Positions 17,855 to 28,541 of a DNA stretch of 64,000 bases are shown piece by piece (within the stretch, counting starts at the first letter, position 1; each line of letters begins with the position of its first letter). Below the pieces are notes generated by a model, which was given only the letters and a program-made list of their open reading frames with translations, had not been told where the DNA came from and searched no databases. The stretch lies in NCBI RefSeq assembly GCF_034479515.1, contig NZ_CP140152.1:5952001-6016000 (forward strand), read 5' to 3'. Position numbers and translations under genes: made by a program. The DNA is from Duganella zoogloeoides (lineage in GTDB: Bacteria > Pseudomonadota > Gammaproteobacteria > Burkholderiales > Burkholderiaceae_D).

Positions 17855-18815
17855 AAGCAGCGTCTTTTTTGGCAGCGGTGGCAGCTCTTGCCGCCCCCTG
17901 GTTCATGCCCTCCAGGTGCAACCTCAGCCACTTGTGCGCCGGGCTGCGCGCATCGCGTTCGTGCCACAGCATGTCGAGGTGGACCGCCGGCAGCTGGAAC
18001 GGCAATTCTTTCCAGATCAGCGCATCGGTCATGCCGGTGGACGCGATCAGGTGGCGCGGCAACACGGTAATCAGGTCCGAGTTGGCCACCACGCGGCCGG
18101 CCGTGAAGAATTGGTTGACCGTCAGCAAAATGCGGCGTTCGCGCTGCAACTGCGCCAGCGCTTCATCGACCAGGCCGTGGGCGCGGCCCGAGAAACTCAC
18201 CAGCAGGTGATTGGCCTTGCAGTAGTTGTCGAGATTGAGCTCGACCTTGGCCAGCGGATGCTCGCGCCGCATCACGCACACGTACTGGCCCGAATACAGG
18301 CGCTCGTGGCGGATCGGCGAGCCGGTCTCGTAGGACAATTGCGCCGCCACGCCGGGGAAGAAGCCGACCGCCAGGTCGATATCGCCGCGCAGCAGCATCG
18401 GCCGTGGTTCGCGCGTGGTCAGCGGCATCATGCGCACGTTGACACCGGGCGCTTCGCGCTCGATCGAACGCATCAGCGACGGCAGCCACATGGCGGCGGT
18501 GGCGTCGGCCATGGCCAGGCGGAAGGTCGCGTGGGCGGCGGACACATCGAAGGTCTCGGGCGCCACGGCCGCTTCCAGGCTGGCCAGCGCGCTGCGCACG
18601 GACGGCCACAGCGCTTCGGCGCGCGGCGTGGGTTTCACGCCGTAGGCCGTGCGGATCAGGAGCTCGTCGCCGAGGCTCTCGCGCAGGCGCTTGATGGCAT
18701 TCGATACCGCAGGTTGGGTCATGGCCAGGTGGCCGGCCGCGCGTGTCAGATTTTGCTCTGTCATCACGGCGTCAAAGACGCGTAACAAATTCAAGTCCAG
18801 CGTCAGAAAGCTCAT
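17853..18815 (-). CDS. LysR family transcriptional regulator
   Basis: A 320-residue LysR regulator. The N-terminal helix-turn-helix reads LNLLRVFDAVMTEQNLTRAA then MTQPAVSNAIKRLRESLGD, and a type 2 periplasmic-binding effector domain follows. The start at 18815 (MSFLTLDL) is chosen because the upstream extension to 18878 is not family-like. NodD/PcpR-like relatives regulate aromatic or secondary metabolism; no target is evident here, because the nearest divergent gene is a small membrane protein. Confidence 0.9.
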   Translation of the reverse strand: MSFLTLDLNLLRVFDAVMTEQNLTRAAGHLAMTQPAVSNAIKRLRESLGDELLIRTAYGVKPTPRAEALWPSVRSALASLEAAVAPETFDVSAAHATFRLAMADATAAMWLPSLMRSIEREAPGVNVRMMPLTTREPRPMLLRGDIDLAVGFFPGVAAQLSYETGSPIRHERLYSGQYVCVMRREHPLAKVELNLDNYCKANHLLVSFSGRAHGLVDEALAQLQRERRILLTVNQFFTAGRVVANSDLITVLPRHLIASTGMTDALIWKELPFQLPAVHLDMLWHERDARSPAHKWLRLHLEGMNQGAARAATAAKKDAA

Positions 18816-18971
18816 GTTGGCTCGGATATAGGAGGTGGAAAGGGGGAGATGGCGTACAGTCATCATACGCCAATCCATTCACCAATCGCATAATTGTTAT
18901 CGGAGAACTAAATTGGCAGCTTATGTTGCGCTGCACTATATTGAGCCTGATTCTAAATGTCCGGCCCCATC

Positions 18972-19945
<974 letters not shown>

Positions 19946-20018
19946 TTATGCCCCAAAACCGCGAGTGCCTTAAAATTTAGCAGTCACTGCAGGGCAACTT
20001 CGGGTCAACTCCGGGCAA

Positions 20019-20675
20019 CTACGCCACAGCCGGCCTGGCTTGCAGCAAGTGGTAAAACACCATGCCCGCCTTGTCGGCGCGGATCACTTCCCAGCCCGCC
20101 ATCCAGTCCGGCGTGTCGCCGTCGGGCCAGGCCAGCGCCGCGCCCGATTCCGCGTACACCAGGCCGCCCTCCTTGAGCAGGCGCACGCACAGCGGCAGGT
20201 TGCGCTCGAGAAATTCCTGCTGGTATGGCGGGTCGAGGAAGATCAGGTCGTATTTCTGGCCACGGGCGGCGGCCGCTTGCGCCACCACCAGCGCGTCGCC
20301 GCGCAGGATCTGCACATTGTCCGCCTTCAGTTTGGCCTTGATGTCTTCGAGCTGGCGCACGACTGGCGTGGCCATGTCCACCATGGTCACCGATTGCGCG
20401 CCACGGCTGGCCGCTTCAAAGCCGAGCGCGCCGCTGCCGGCATACAGGTCGAGCACCTGGGCGTCGGCCCAGTTGGCGTCGCGCTGGTGGTTGATCCAGT
20501 TAAAGACCGTTTCGCGCACGCGGTCGGGGGTGGGGCGCAGGCCTTGCGCGGCCAGGACCGGCAGCGGGGTGCGCTTCCACAGCCCGCCGATGATGCGCAC
20601 CTGGTTGCTGTGCTGGGGACCGTGGACCGGGACTTTGGCTGCTTTTGCTGGCGATTTGACGGGCTTTTTTGGCAT
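20019..20675 (-). CDS. rsmD: 16S rRNA (guanine(966)-N(2))-methyltransferase
   Basis: Methylates G966 of 16S rRNA using S-adenosylmethionine. The 218-residue protein has a lysine/alanine-rich N-terminal extension, then RIIGGLWKRTPLPV and RPTPDRVRETVFNW, the SAM-binding motif VLDLYAGSGALGFEAASRG, and the catalytic DPPY (in FLDPPYQQEFLE). It lies upstream of coaD on the same strand, a common pairing, with a gap of about 110 bases. Confidence 0.95.
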   Translation of the reverse strand: MPKKPVKSPAKAAKVPVHGPQHSNQVRIIGGLWKRTPLPVLAAQGLRPTPDRVRETVFNWINHQRDANWADAQVLDLYAGSGALGFEAASRGAQSVTMVDMATPVVRQLEDIKAKLKADNVQILRGDALVVAQAAAARGQKYDLIFLDPPYQQEFLERNLPLCVRLLKEGGLVYAESGAALAWPDGDTPDWMAGWEVIRADKAGMVFYHLLQARPAVA

Positions 20676-20726
20676 GTGGCGCTGTTCTAAGTCTTTGATT
20701 CAACAGGCCACACTATATCACGCAGC

Positions 20727-21614
20727 CTATTTGGCCAGGCTCTGGAAGTCGCCGATCCAGCCCTGCATGCGCTGCTGGGCGTGGGCTTTTTGCTGCGGCG
20801 TGGCGATGCGGATCGCGGTCAGGATCAGCTCGGCCGTGCCTTTTTCGGAGGCGTCGAAGAATGCCTTGTGCTCGGAATTGTCGAGGCGGTTGAAGCTGTC
20901 TTTCACCAATGTATCGATCAGGGCCATGGTGGATTCCTTGCTCAGCTTGTCCTTCTGCACCTTGCGCACCAGGGTGAGAATGGCGCCCTGGCGGCGCTGG
21001 CGTTCGGCCAGCCACAATTCGTTGTCGAGCGGACGGGCGTCCGATGCCTTGCGCAGCTGCACTTCCTGTTCGGTAGTGAACTTGCCGAACCACAGCTCGA
21101 ACTGCTCCATCGATTTTTTGTAACGGAATTTCTGCTGGGCTTCGCGGTCGCCCTTCATGTTCTTCTTGCGGAAATCATCGAGGTTGGACGCGAATTTCTT
21201 TTCCAGCTTGTCGATCTGGTCCGGTTGCAGCGAACGCGCCAGCTCGGCCAGTTCCGGCTTGGCTTGCAACAGCAGGCGCTGGGTGCGCTTCTTGATTTCA
21301 TCGAAGTCGCCCAGCAGGTCGGCCGTGGTGGGATTGCCCGCCAGCTGGCGCTGGCCCGTTTGCAGGATCTGGATGTAGTCCTCGAGCTGGGTCTTACGGT
21401 GCCACTGGAACAGCTTGTCGATATCCTTCTTGACCCAGTCCTTCTGGTCCGAGTTCAGATCGACGTAGCCGTCGAGCCACCAGTACAGCAAGGTGTCGCC
21501 ATTGTTGTAGGCCAGGCGCAGCGAACTGCACGCGGCCAGCAGGCCGATGAGGGTGATCAGGAAAAGGCGGCGCAGCGTCTGGCTGGCGCTGGAGGGCATG
21601 TTAGACTTTTGCAT
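20727..21614 (-). CDS. DUF6279 family lipoprotein
   Basis: A 295-residue lipoprotein of unknown function. The signal peptide ends at the lipobox LLAAC-SS. The mature part opens RLAYNNGDTLLYWWLDGYVDL and is rich in helices with QKDWVKKDIDKLFQWHRKTQ, which is typical of the DUF6279 family. A charged, coiled-coil-like middle part follows. It is divergent from glmU with only 26 bases between starts, so promoters must overlap. An in-frame ATG five codons later is an alternative start. Confidence 0.85.
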   Translation of the reverse strand: MQKSNMPSSASQTLRRLFLITLIGLLAACSSLRLAYNNGDTLLYWWLDGYVDLNSDQKDWVKKDIDKLFQWHRKTQLEDYIQILQTGQRQLAGNPTTADLLGDFDEIKKRTQRLLLQAKPELAELARSLQPDQIDKLEKKFASNLDDFRKKNMKGDREAQQKFRYKKSMEQFELWFGKFTTEQEVQLRKASDARPLDNELWLAERQRRQGAILTLVRKVQKDKLSKESTMALIDTLVKDSFNRLDNSEHKAFFDASEKGTAELILTAIRIATPQQKAHAQQRMQGWIGDFQSLAK

Positions 21615-21640
21615 TAACTTACTCTCTCTAAGTGATACTT

Positions 21641-23005
21641 ATGAACGTTGTGATCCTGGCTGCCGGTATGGGCAAGCGCATGCAGTCGGCGATGCCGAAA
21701 GTGTTGCATCCCCTGGCGGGAAAACCGCTGCTCGCGCATGTGCTTGATACGGCGCGCAGCCTGTCTGCCAATAGAGTATGCGTGATTTACGGACATGGCG
21801 GCGCAGCCGTGCTGGAGCTCCTCAGCAAGCAGCCGCAAGCGATTGCCACCGCCCAACAGGAACAGCAGCTGGGCACCGGTCACGCCGTCATGCAGGCCTT
21901 GCCCGAGCTCGACGACAACGCCCCTACCCTGATCCTGTACGGCGACGTGCCGCTGACCACCGCCGCCTCGCTGCAGGCACTGATCGACGCTGCCGGCACC
22001 GACAAGCTGGGCATCCTGACCGTGGTGCAGGACCACCCGACCGGCCTGGGCCGTATCGTGCGCGAGAACGGTCACATTACCCGCATCGTCGAGCAAAAGG
22101 ACGCCAACGAGGCTGAACGCGCGATCAAGGAAATCAACAGCGGCATCCTGGTCGTGCCCACGGTGCAACTGAAAAAATGGCTGGGCCAGCTGAAAAACGA
22201 GAATGCCCAGGGCGAGTACTACCTGACCGACATCGTCGCCATGGCCGTGGCCGATGGCGTGCCGGTGGTGTCGGCCCAGCCGTCGGCGCAGTGGGAAGTC
22301 GCTGGCGTGAACAGCAAGGTGCAACTGGCTGAACTTGAACGCATCCACCAGCGCAATATCGCCAACCGCCTGCTGGAGCAAGGCGTCACCGTGCTCGACC
22401 CGCAGCGCATCGACGTGCGCGGCGAACTGGTGTGCGGGCGCGATGTGACCATCGACGTCGGCTGCGTGTTCGAGGGCAAGGTCGAACTTGGCGATGGCGT
22501 GCACATCGGCGCCCACAACGTGATCGTCAACAGCCGCATCCTGGCCGGTGCGAAGATCAAGCCGTTCTGCCATATCGAGGAAGCAATAGTCGGCGAAGTC
22601 TCGCTCATCGGGCCGTACGCGCGCCTGCGCCCGGGCACGGTGCTGGCCGAAGATGTCCACGTCGGCAACTTCGTGGAAATCAAGAACGGCCAGGTGGCCG
22701 CCCACAGCAAGGCCAACCACCTGGCGTATATCGGCGACGCCACCATCGGTTCGCGCGTCAACATCGGCGCTGGCGTGATTACCTGCAACTACGACGGCGC
22801 CAACAAGTTCCGCACCGTGATCGAGGATGATGCATTCGTCGGCAGCGACAGCCAGCTGATCGCTCCTGTGACCGTGGGCCAGGGCGCGACCATTGGCGCC
22901 GGCACGACACTCACTAAGGATGCTCCGGCCGGCAAGCTGACCGTCTCGCGCGCGCGCCAGGTCACCATCGAGAACTGGACCCGTCCGGTGAAGATCAAGA
23001 AGTAA
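21641..23005 (+). CDS. glmU: Bifunctional UDP-N-acetylglucosamine pyrophosphorylase / glucosamine-1-phosphate N-acetyltransferase
   Basis: Makes UDP-GlcNAc for peptidoglycan and LPS. The N-terminal pyrophosphorylase half opens [20 protein letters not shown] and has LYGDVPLTT near residue 104 and [10 protein letters not shown] near 150. The C-terminal left-handed beta-helix half has the hexapeptide repeats and [21 protein letters not shown] (in two parts), and the acetyltransferase region NYDGANKF. It is 454 residues, full length. The ATG at 21641 is used rather than the GTG at 21632. A terminator follows. glmS, the first step of the same pathway, lies 3.5 kb downstream. Confidence 0.96.
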   Translation: MNVVILAAGMGKRMQSAMPKVLHPLAGKPLLAHVLDTARSLSANRVCVIYGHGGAAVLELLSKQPQAIATAQQEQQLGTGHAVMQALPELDDNAPTLILYGDVPLTTAASLQALIDAAGTDKLGILTVVQDHPTGLGRIVRENGHITRIVEQKDANEAERAIKEINSGILVVPTVQLKKWLGQLKNENAQGEYYLTDIVAMAVADGVPVVSAQPSAQWEVAGVNSKVQLAELERIHQRNIANRLLEQGVTVLDPQRIDVRGELVCGRDVTIDVGCVFEGKVELGDGVHIGAHNVIVNSRILAGAKIKPFCHIEEAIVGEVSLIGPYARLRPGTVLAEDVHVGNFVEIKNGQVAAHSKANHLAYIGDATIGSRVNIGAGVITCNYDGANKFRTVIEDDAFVGSDSQLIAPVTVGQGATIGAGTTLTKDAPAGKLTVSRARQVTIENWTRPVKIKK

Positions 23006-23014
23006 CTCCCCCTT

Positions 23015-23045
23015 GCGCGCCTGGCTCCAGGCGCGCTTCTTTCTT
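23015..23045 (+). terminator. Terminator of glmU
   Basis: GCGCGCCTGG/CCAGGCGCGC 10-bp stem with a 2-base gap, followed by TTCTTTCTT, 10 bases after the glmU stop. Confidence 0.85.
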
Positions 23046-23330
23046 GTGGATAAAGCTGTGAGCAGCTGGTGTGCAAGCAGTGCACAGCCAGTGGATATCT
23101 GCACGCTTTTCTTCCATGGGGCACAAACGGTATTCGTCGTGCCGACTCCCCTCCGGATTTTGGGTGACTTCCGGTATTTGTGCATAACCCTGTGCGCAAC
23201 CATCGGAACAACCATTGGATAAGCGCGGGACAACCGGGAATAACTGGCTTCCCTGGTTTTTTGCCTGAAAACGAGGTGTGCACAACTTTGTGGAAAAGCC
23301 CGGTACAGGCCGTGCACAAGCACTGGATAA
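23045..23330. other. Gene-free region with degenerate DnaA-box-like repeats
   Basis: The stretch 23046-23369 has no gene. One exact TGTGGATAA lies at 23045-23053, and relatives such as AGTGGATAT, TGTGCATAA, ATTGGATAA, TGTGGAAAA and ACTGGATAA recur through it. A similar stretch lies on the other side of the following receptor gene. Confidence 0.5.
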
Positions 23331-23369
23331 CTCTAAAAAATTGTTGTTTCACCATGGTGTCGATGTTAG

Positions 23370-23388
23370 AATAAGAATCATTCTCATC
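23370..23388. promoter_or_regulatory. Predicted Fur box
   Basis: AATAAGAATCATTCTCATC resembles the 19-bp Fur consensus (12 of 19 by eye) and lies about 150 bases before the siderophore receptor start. Confidence 0.6.
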
Positions 23389-23540
23389 GATTGTCACAAT
23401 ACTCCGCCGGCACCCCTGCCGGCTGCGCAGCAAGCCCCCCTTCCCGTTCGCGGAAGTCGCCAGCTACCCCTATAAACCCAGCGCCAGGCTCCAGCCGAGC
23501 CAGGCCCGCGCACGCCTGTGCCCAACCGCAAGGAAGTTTT

Positions 23541-25766
23541 ATGCAAGCAGCTTTACGCCCCGCCTCTTTCCGCCCCACCGCGCTCCACCTGGCAGTCCTG
23601 ATGGTCGTGACCGCAGCAGCGCAACCAGCGCTGGCCCAGTCCGCCGATAAAACCGCCGATCCTGTGCAGCTGAACCAGGTCACCGTCAAGAGCGACACGC
23701 TTGGCAGCATGACCGACGGCTCCGGTTCCTACACCACCGGCGCCATGCGCACGGCCACCCGCATGGACATGTCGATCCGCGATACGCCGCAGTCGGTCAG
23801 CGTGGTCACGCGCGAGATGATCGACGACCTGGGCGCGGTGCGCCTTGACGAGGTGCTGACCCAGACGCCAGGCGTGACGGTCGGCCAGCAAGACAGCGAA
23901 CGCACGAGCTTTTATGCGCGCGGCTTTTCCATCACCAATATCCAGGTCGATGGCATGGCCATGGGCGGCAATGCGCCGCTGCAGGACACCATTCTTTACG
24001 ACCGCGTCGAGGTGGTGCGCGGCGCCAGCGGCCTGATGGGCGGCACCGGCGACCCGTCGGCCACCATCAACCTGGTGCGCAAGCGCCCGGGCCGCGCGCT
24101 GCAAGCCAGTGCCAGGGCGGTATTCGGACGCTGGGACGACCGCCGCGCCGAAATCGATGTGAGCGCACCGCTGAGCGCCGACGGCAGCGTGCGCGGCCGC
24201 ACCGCCATGGCCTACCAGGATCGCGATTCGTATTACGACATGTACCACGAGCGCAAGACCGTCGGCATGGCCATCGTCGAAGCGGACCTTGGCGCATCGA
24301 CCTTGCTGACTGCCGGCCTTACCTTCCAGCACAACAATCCCACCGGCGCCACCTGGGGCGCCGTGCCCTACTGGAATGCCGATGGCAGCCTGGCCCGGCT
24401 GCGGCGCAATTTTTCGCTGTCCACGCCGTGGAGCACCTGGCGCAACCGCGAACACAGCGCCTTTACCTCGCTCGAACACCGCTTCGACAACGGCTGGAAA
24501 GTGCACCTCGGCTATACCCGCACCGACAGCCGCAACAACACCACCGTCGCTTACGGCGGCGCCGGCTACCCCGATCCGGCCACCGGCACCGGCATGCGCC
24601 TGTGGACCGGCGTATGGGGGGAAGGCAAGAACATCGACGACAACCTCGACCTGTACGCCACCGGCCCGTTCAGCCTGCTCGGCCGGCGCCACGTGCTGAT
24701 CGCCGGCTGGAACGGTTCGCGGTCGGTCAGCCACAGCCAGGGCGGCGAGGCTACGATTGCGTATCAGCCCCAGATTCCCGACTACCGCACCTGGACCGGT
24801 AACATCCCCATGCCCACCTTTACACCGGACGGCTCGCACACCGAAACCGAGGTGCGCCAGGGCGGCGCCTACCTGGCCGGACGCTTCAGCGTGGCCGATA
24901 CGCTCACGCTGGTACTGGGCGGCCGCCTGAGCAACTACCGCACCGAGGAAGGCGCCTGGGACACCTCGGGCCGGCTGATCGGCTACGACAACCTGCGCAA
25001 GACGAAAAATGAGTTCACGCCGTACGTGGGCGCGGTGCTCGATTTGACCGACGATATCTCGGCCTATGCCAGCTACACCTCGCTGTTCAGTCCGCAGTCG
25101 GCCCGGGACCGCAACAACGCCCTGCTCGACCCCGAGACCGGCACCAATAGCGAGTTGGGCGTCAAAGGCGAATTCTTCGACAAGCGTCTCAATGCATCGG
25201 CTGCCGTGTTCCGCACGCTCAAGAAAAACCTGGCGGTACTGGACCCGACCGTGCCGCCCGGCTTCAAGCTCCCCAACGGTAACAGCGCCTATGTCGCCAA
25301 TGGCGACGGCATCACTGCCCGGGGCATCGAATTCGAGGTGGCGGGCCAGGTCAACCGGTCCTGGAACGTCAGCGCCGGTTACACCTTCCTGCGCGTCAAG
25401 GATGTCGATGGCGAGCGGGCCGAGCCCAACCAGCCGCGCCACCTGCTGCGCCTGTCCACGGCCTACCGGCTCGACGATGTATTGAAAGGGTTGAAGGTGG
25501 GCGGCGGCGTGACCGCGCAAAGCGGCACCTACGGCGTGACCTGGTACGGCCAGCCGGGCACCGGCGACCGCAATGCACGCATCAGCCAGGGCGGCTATGC
25601 GCTCATCAACGCCATGGCGTCGTACGAGATCAACCGCCAGCTGGGCGTGCAGCTGAACGTTTCCAACCTGGCGGACCGCAAGTACTACCGCAACGTGGGC
25701 TTTTACGACAGCGTGTTCTGGGGCGAACCGCGCAATGTACGGCTCGCGCTCACCGCGAGGTTCTGA
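23541..25766 (+). CDS. TonB-dependent siderophore receptor
   Basis: Outer-membrane ferric-siderophore receptor, 741 residues. A Sec signal ends in PALAQ; the plug domain has IRDTPQSVSVVTREMIDD (about 85-102), FYARGFSITNIQVDG and YDRVEVVRGASGLMGGTGDPS, typical of the FpvA/FhuE group; the beta-barrel ends in a C-terminal phenylalanine (LALTARF). The ATG at 23541 follows AGGAAG; the frame extends upstream to 23391 but that part is the leader. A Fur box upstream indicates iron control. The siderophore is unknown, and no biosynthesis genes are nearby. Confidence 0.93.
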   Translation: MQAALRPASFRPTALHLAVLMVVTAAAQPALAQSADKTADPVQLNQVTVKSDTLGSMTDGSGSYTTGAMRTATRMDMSIRDTPQSVSVVTREMIDDLGAVRLDEVLTQTPGVTVGQQDSERTSFYARGFSITNIQVDGMAMGGNAPLQDTILYDRVEVVRGASGLMGGTGDPSATINLVRKRPGRALQASARAVFGRWDDRRAEIDVSAPLSADGSVRGRTAMAYQDRDSYYDMYHERKTVGMAIVEADLGASTLLTAGLTFQHNNPTGATWGAVPYWNADGSLARLRRNFSLSTPWSTWRNREHSAFTSLEHRFDNGWKVHLGYTRTDSRNNTTVAYGGAGYPDPATGTGMRLWTGVWGEGKNIDDNLDLYATGPFSLLGRRHVLIAGWNGSRSVSHSQGGEATIAYQPQIPDYRTWTGNIPMPTFTPDGSHTETEVRQGGAYLAGRFSVADTLTLVLGGRLSNYRTEEGAWDTSGRLIGYDNLRKTKNEFTPYVGAVLDLTDDISAYASYTSLFSPQSARDRNNALLDPETGTNSELGVKGEFFDKRLNASAAVFRTLKKNLAVLDPTVPPGFKLPNGNSAYVANGDGITARGIEFEVAGQVNRSWNVSAGYTFLRVKDVDGERAEPNQPRHLLRLSTAYRLDDVLKGLKVGGGVTAQSGTYGVTWYGQPGTGDRNARISQGGYALINAMASYEINRQLGVQLNVSNLADRKYYRNVGFYDSVFWGEPRNVRLALTARF

Positions 25767-25769
25767 AAC

Positions 25770-25905
25770 TGCCTGTGGATATCCCTGTGGGCAAGCCTGT
25801 CAACAAGCTGGTGAGAACCACCGGGATAACTGCATGGATAAGGCGGTGCATAACCACTGGAAAAGCCTGGTAAAACCTCTGTATAAACGGTGTGAAAGCT
25901 GTGGA
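25770..25905. other. Short gene-free stretch with degenerate DnaA-box-like repeats
   Basis: TGTGGATAT, CATGGATAA, GTGCATAAC and TGTGGATTA follow one another in 135 bases, mirroring the stretch upstream of the receptor gene. No hairpin terminator was recognised. Confidence 0.4.
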
Positions 25906-26358
25906 TTACAGCGCCACCCGGGTCTCGAACTTGCTGCGGAACGTGGAGAAATACGCCTTCACGTTGCGCACATTGGCGTGCGCGGCAAACAGGCGGTGCG
26001 CCAGCGCGTGGTACGCCGGCATGTCGCCGACCTGCACGATCAGCACAAAATCCGGACCCGGCGCCACCCGGTAGCATTGCAGCACCGCCGGCTCGGTTGC
26101 CACCAGCGCCTCGAACTCGGCCATGCGCTCGGCCGCCTGCACATCGAGCGAGATTTCCACGATCACCGTCAGGCTGGGGCCGATCTTTGAAGGATCGACC
26201 AGTGCCACCCGGCGCGTGATGACGCCGGTATCGGTCAGATGCTTGACGCGCCGCAAACAGGTGGGAGGAGAGACGTGAACCGCCTGCGCCAGCTCACTAT
26301 TGGTTTGCCCCGCATCAAGCTGCAAGGCAGTCAGAATGCGGCGATCGATGTCATCCAT
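25906..26358 (-). CDS. Lrp/AsnC family regulator divergent from glmS
   Basis: A 150-residue regulator. The helix-turn-helix region is QTNSELAQAVHVSPPTCLRRVKHL (in two parts), and the RAM domain follows with VLQCYRVAPGPDFVLIVQVG. The ATG at 26358 gives MDDIDRRILTALQ, the usual opening. It is divergent from glmS across a 141-bp AT-rich spacer with three TGAAA-N5-TTTCA-like repeats that probably bind it. Its effector is unknown. Confidence 0.92.
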   Translation of the reverse strand: MDDIDRRILTALQLDAGQTNSELAQAVHVSPPTCLRRVKHLTDTGVITRRVALVDPSKIGPSLTVIVEISLDVQAAERMAEFEALVATEPAVLQCYRVAPGPDFVLIVQVGDMPAYHALAHRLFAAHANVRNVKAYFSTFRSKFETRVAL

Positions 26359-26377
26359 AAAATTATTGGCACTAAAA

Positions 26378-26451
26378 TGAAATAATATTTCATGCTATCA
26401 CAGTGATGAAACAATATTTCATGGATGTCGATAATTAGAAAGCATATTTCA
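26378..26451. promoter_or_regulatory. Three phased operator-like repeats, probably for the Lrp regulator
   Basis: TGAAATAATATTTCA (26378-26392) and TGAAACAATATTTCA (26407-26421) are inverted repeats of the form TGAAA-N5-TTTCA. A third, AGAAAGCATATTTCA (26437-26451), has one mismatch. Centres are 29-30 bp apart, close to three helical turns, so the sites face the same side of the DNA, as expected for Lrp-type binding. Confidence 0.7.
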
Positions 26452-26499
26452 CCCGCTCTCCTCTAGGATGAACTCCTCAATTCATTGAAGAGGTTTCCC

Positions 26500-28329
26500 A
26501 TGTGCGGCATCGTCGGCGCGGTAGCGCAACGTAACATCACCCCGATCCTGATCGAAGGCTTGAAGCGCCTCGAGTACCGTGGCTACGACTCGTGCGGCGT
26601 GGCGCTGCACGTGGACGGCCAGTTGCAGCGCTCGCGCAGCACGTCGCGCGTGGCCGACCTGGAACAGCAGATCGAGCATACCCACCTGCACGGCTTCACC
26701 GGTATCGCCCACACGCGCTGGGCCACCCACGGCGCGCCGGCCACCCACAATGCCCACCCGCACTTCTCGCCGTCGGCCGACGTGGCGCGCATTGCGCTGG
26801 TCCACAACGGCATCATCGAAAACCACGACGAACTGCGCGCCGAACTGACCGCGCTCGGCTACGTGTTCCAGAGCCAGACCGACACCGAAGTCATCGCCCA
26901 CCTGGTGGACCACCTGTACAACGGCGACCTGTTCGAGACCGTGCAGCAAGCGGTGAAACGCCTGACCGGCGCGTACGCCATTGCCGTGTTCGCCCGTGAA
27001 GAACCGCACCGCGTGGTCGCTGCGCGCCAGGGCTCGCCGCTGATCGTCGGCCTGGGACAAGGTGAAAACTTTGTTGCGTCCGACGCCATGGCGCTGGCCG
27101 GCACCACCGACCAGATCATCTACCTTGAAGAGGGCGACGTGGTGGACTTGCAGCTGGGCCGCACCTGGATCGTCGATGTCAACGGCAAGCCGGTCCAGCG
27201 CGACGTCAAAACCGTGCACGCCCACACCGGCGCGGCCGACCTGGGACCGTATCGCCACTACATGCAGAAGGAAATCTTCGAGCAGCCGCGCGTCATCGGC
27301 GATACCCTGGAAGGCGTAATGGCCGTCATGCCCGAGCTGTTCGGCGACGGTGCCCATGCCGTCTTCAAGCAGATCGACCGCGTGCTGATCCTGGCCTGCG
27401 GCACCAGCTACTACTCGGGCCTGACCGCCAAGTACTGGATCGAGTCGGTGGCGAAAATCCCCGTCAACGTCGAGATCGCCAGCGAATACCGCTACCGCGA
27501 CAGTGTGCCGCATCCGAACACGCTGGTCGTGACCATCTCGCAAAGCGGCGAAACCGCCGACACCCTGGCCGCGCTCAAGCACGCGCGCAGCCTGGGCATG
27601 GAACACACGCTCACCATCTGCAACGTGGCCACCAGTGCCATGGTGCGCGAATGCAAACTGGCCTACATCACGCGCGCCGGCGTGGAAGTGGGCGTGGCCT
27701 CCACCAAGGCGTTTACCACCCAGCTGGCCGGCCTGTTCCTGCTCACGCTGACGCTGGCGCAAGTCAACGGCCGCCTCTCCGACGAGCAGGAAGCGCAGCA
27801 CCTGAAAGCCATGCGCCACCTGCCGGTAGCGATCGCCTCGGTGCTGGCATTGGAACCGCTGATCATGGCCTGGGCCGAAGACTTCGCCCGCAAGGAAAAC
27901 GCCCTATTCCTCGGGCGCGGCATGCACTATCCGATCGCGCTGGAGGGCGCGCTGAAACTGAAAGAGATTTCGTACATCCACGCCGAAGCGTATCCGGCCG
28001 GCGAACTGAAACACGGCCCGCTGGCGCTGGTCACCGAGGAAATGCCGGTGGTCACCGTGGCGCCGAACGACGCGCTGATCGAAAAACTGAAATCGAATAT
28101 GCAGGAAGTGCGCGCCCGCGGCGGCCAGCTGTACGTCTTCGCCGACGTCGATTCGCGCATCACGCCCGGCGAAGGCGTTCACGTTATCCGTTTGCCCGAG
28201 CACTACGGTTTGCTGTCTCCGATCCTGCACGTGGTGTCGCTGCAATTGCTGGCGTATCACACGGCGCTGGCGCGGGGGACGGATGTGGACAAGCCGAGGA
28301 ATCTGGCGAAGTCGGTGACGGTGGAGTAA
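26500..28329 (+). CDS. glmS: Glutamine-fructose-6-phosphate aminotransferase (isomerizing)
   Basis: Makes glucosamine-6-phosphate from fructose-6-phosphate and glutamine. At the ATG at 26500 the protein begins MCGIVGAV; Cys2 becomes the N-terminal nucleophile of the glutaminase half. [14 protein letters not shown] and [10 protein letters not shown] follow. Two SIS sugar isomerase domains follow (CGTSYYSG near residue 300, [19 protein letters not shown] near 467), and the protein ends in [13 protein letters not shown]. The 609 residues are full length. The 3' end is the classic TnsD recognition region, and two Tn7-like elements are inserted 21 bases downstream. Confidence 0.97.
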   Translation: MCGIVGAVAQRNITPILIEGLKRLEYRGYDSCGVALHVDGQLQRSRSTSRVADLEQQIEHTHLHGFTGIAHTRWATHGAPATHNAHPHFSPSADVARIALVHNGIIENHDELRAELTALGYVFQSQTDTEVIAHLVDHLYNGDLFETVQQAVKRLTGAYAIAVFAREEPHRVVAARQGSPLIVGLGQGENFVASDAMALAGTTDQIIYLEEGDVVDLQLGRTWIVDVNGKPVQRDVKTVHAHTGAADLGPYRHYMQKEIFEQPRVIGDTLEGVMAVMPELFGDGAHAVFKQIDRVLILACGTSYYSGLTAKYWIESVAKIPVNVEIASEYRYRDSVPHPNTLVVTISQSGETADTLAALKHARSLGMEHTLTICNVATSAMVRECKLAYITRAGVEVGVASTKAFTTQLAGLFLLTLTLAQVNGRLSDEQEAQHLKAMRHLPVAIASVLALEPLIMAWAEDFARKENALFLGRGMHYPIALEGALKLKEISYIHAEAYPAGELKHGPLALVTEEMPVVTVAPNDALIEKLKSNMQEVRARGGQLYVFADVDSRITPGEGVHVIRLPEHYGLLSPILHVVSLQLLAYHTALARGTDVDKPRNLAKSVTVE

Positions 28330-28349
28330 GCGTGCCGGAGTGGTTTGCG

Positions 28350-28354
28350 GCAGC
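28350..28354. repeat. Target site duplication GCAGC, copy 1 (attTn7)
   Basis: GCAGC lies 21-25 bases after the glmS stop, the position used by Tn7. The same five bases recur at 36248-36252 and 38594-38598. Confidence 0.9.
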
Positions 28355-28381
28355 TGTCAGAGGCAAATAGATAGGTTAGAA
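28355..28381 (+). repeat. Terminal inverted repeat of element A, glmS-proximal end
   Basis: TGTCAGAGGCAAATAGATAG plus GTTAGAA. It matches the reverse complement of 36221-36247 at 26 of 27 positions. Confidence 0.92.
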
Positions 28382-28455
28382 GTCCCTCGAATCATTAGGT
28401 TAGAAGTGGGGGGTAGATTTTCCAAAGGAGCCTTATGGAATATGGCTTCTAACCT
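28373..28455. repeat. Repeated TnsB-like binding motif, proximal end of element A
   Basis: AGGTTAGAAGT occurs at 28373-28383 and 28397-28407 and inverted (CTTCTAACCT) at 28446-28455. Multiple such sites inside the ends are typical of Tn7-like transposase binding. Confidence 0.7.
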
Positions 28456-28541
28456 AAATTTGATGGTCGCAATTTTCGATTAAAAGTATGGCGTAATTTA
28501 CCCACTCAATTTTTCGAATTCGCGAGGGTGAGCATGCTTCT

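Noticed and set aside
26359..26499. glmS ribozyme/riboswitch in the glmS leader
   Set aside because: The leader is short and AT-rich with operator-like palindromes; none of the ribozyme core was seen, and it is typical of Gram-positive bacteria.
28340..28500. att site of a phage or integrative element with tRNA-type repeats
   Set aside because: The GCAGC duplications, TGT/ACA ends and glmS position fit Tn7-like insertion; no integrase or tRNA fragment is present.
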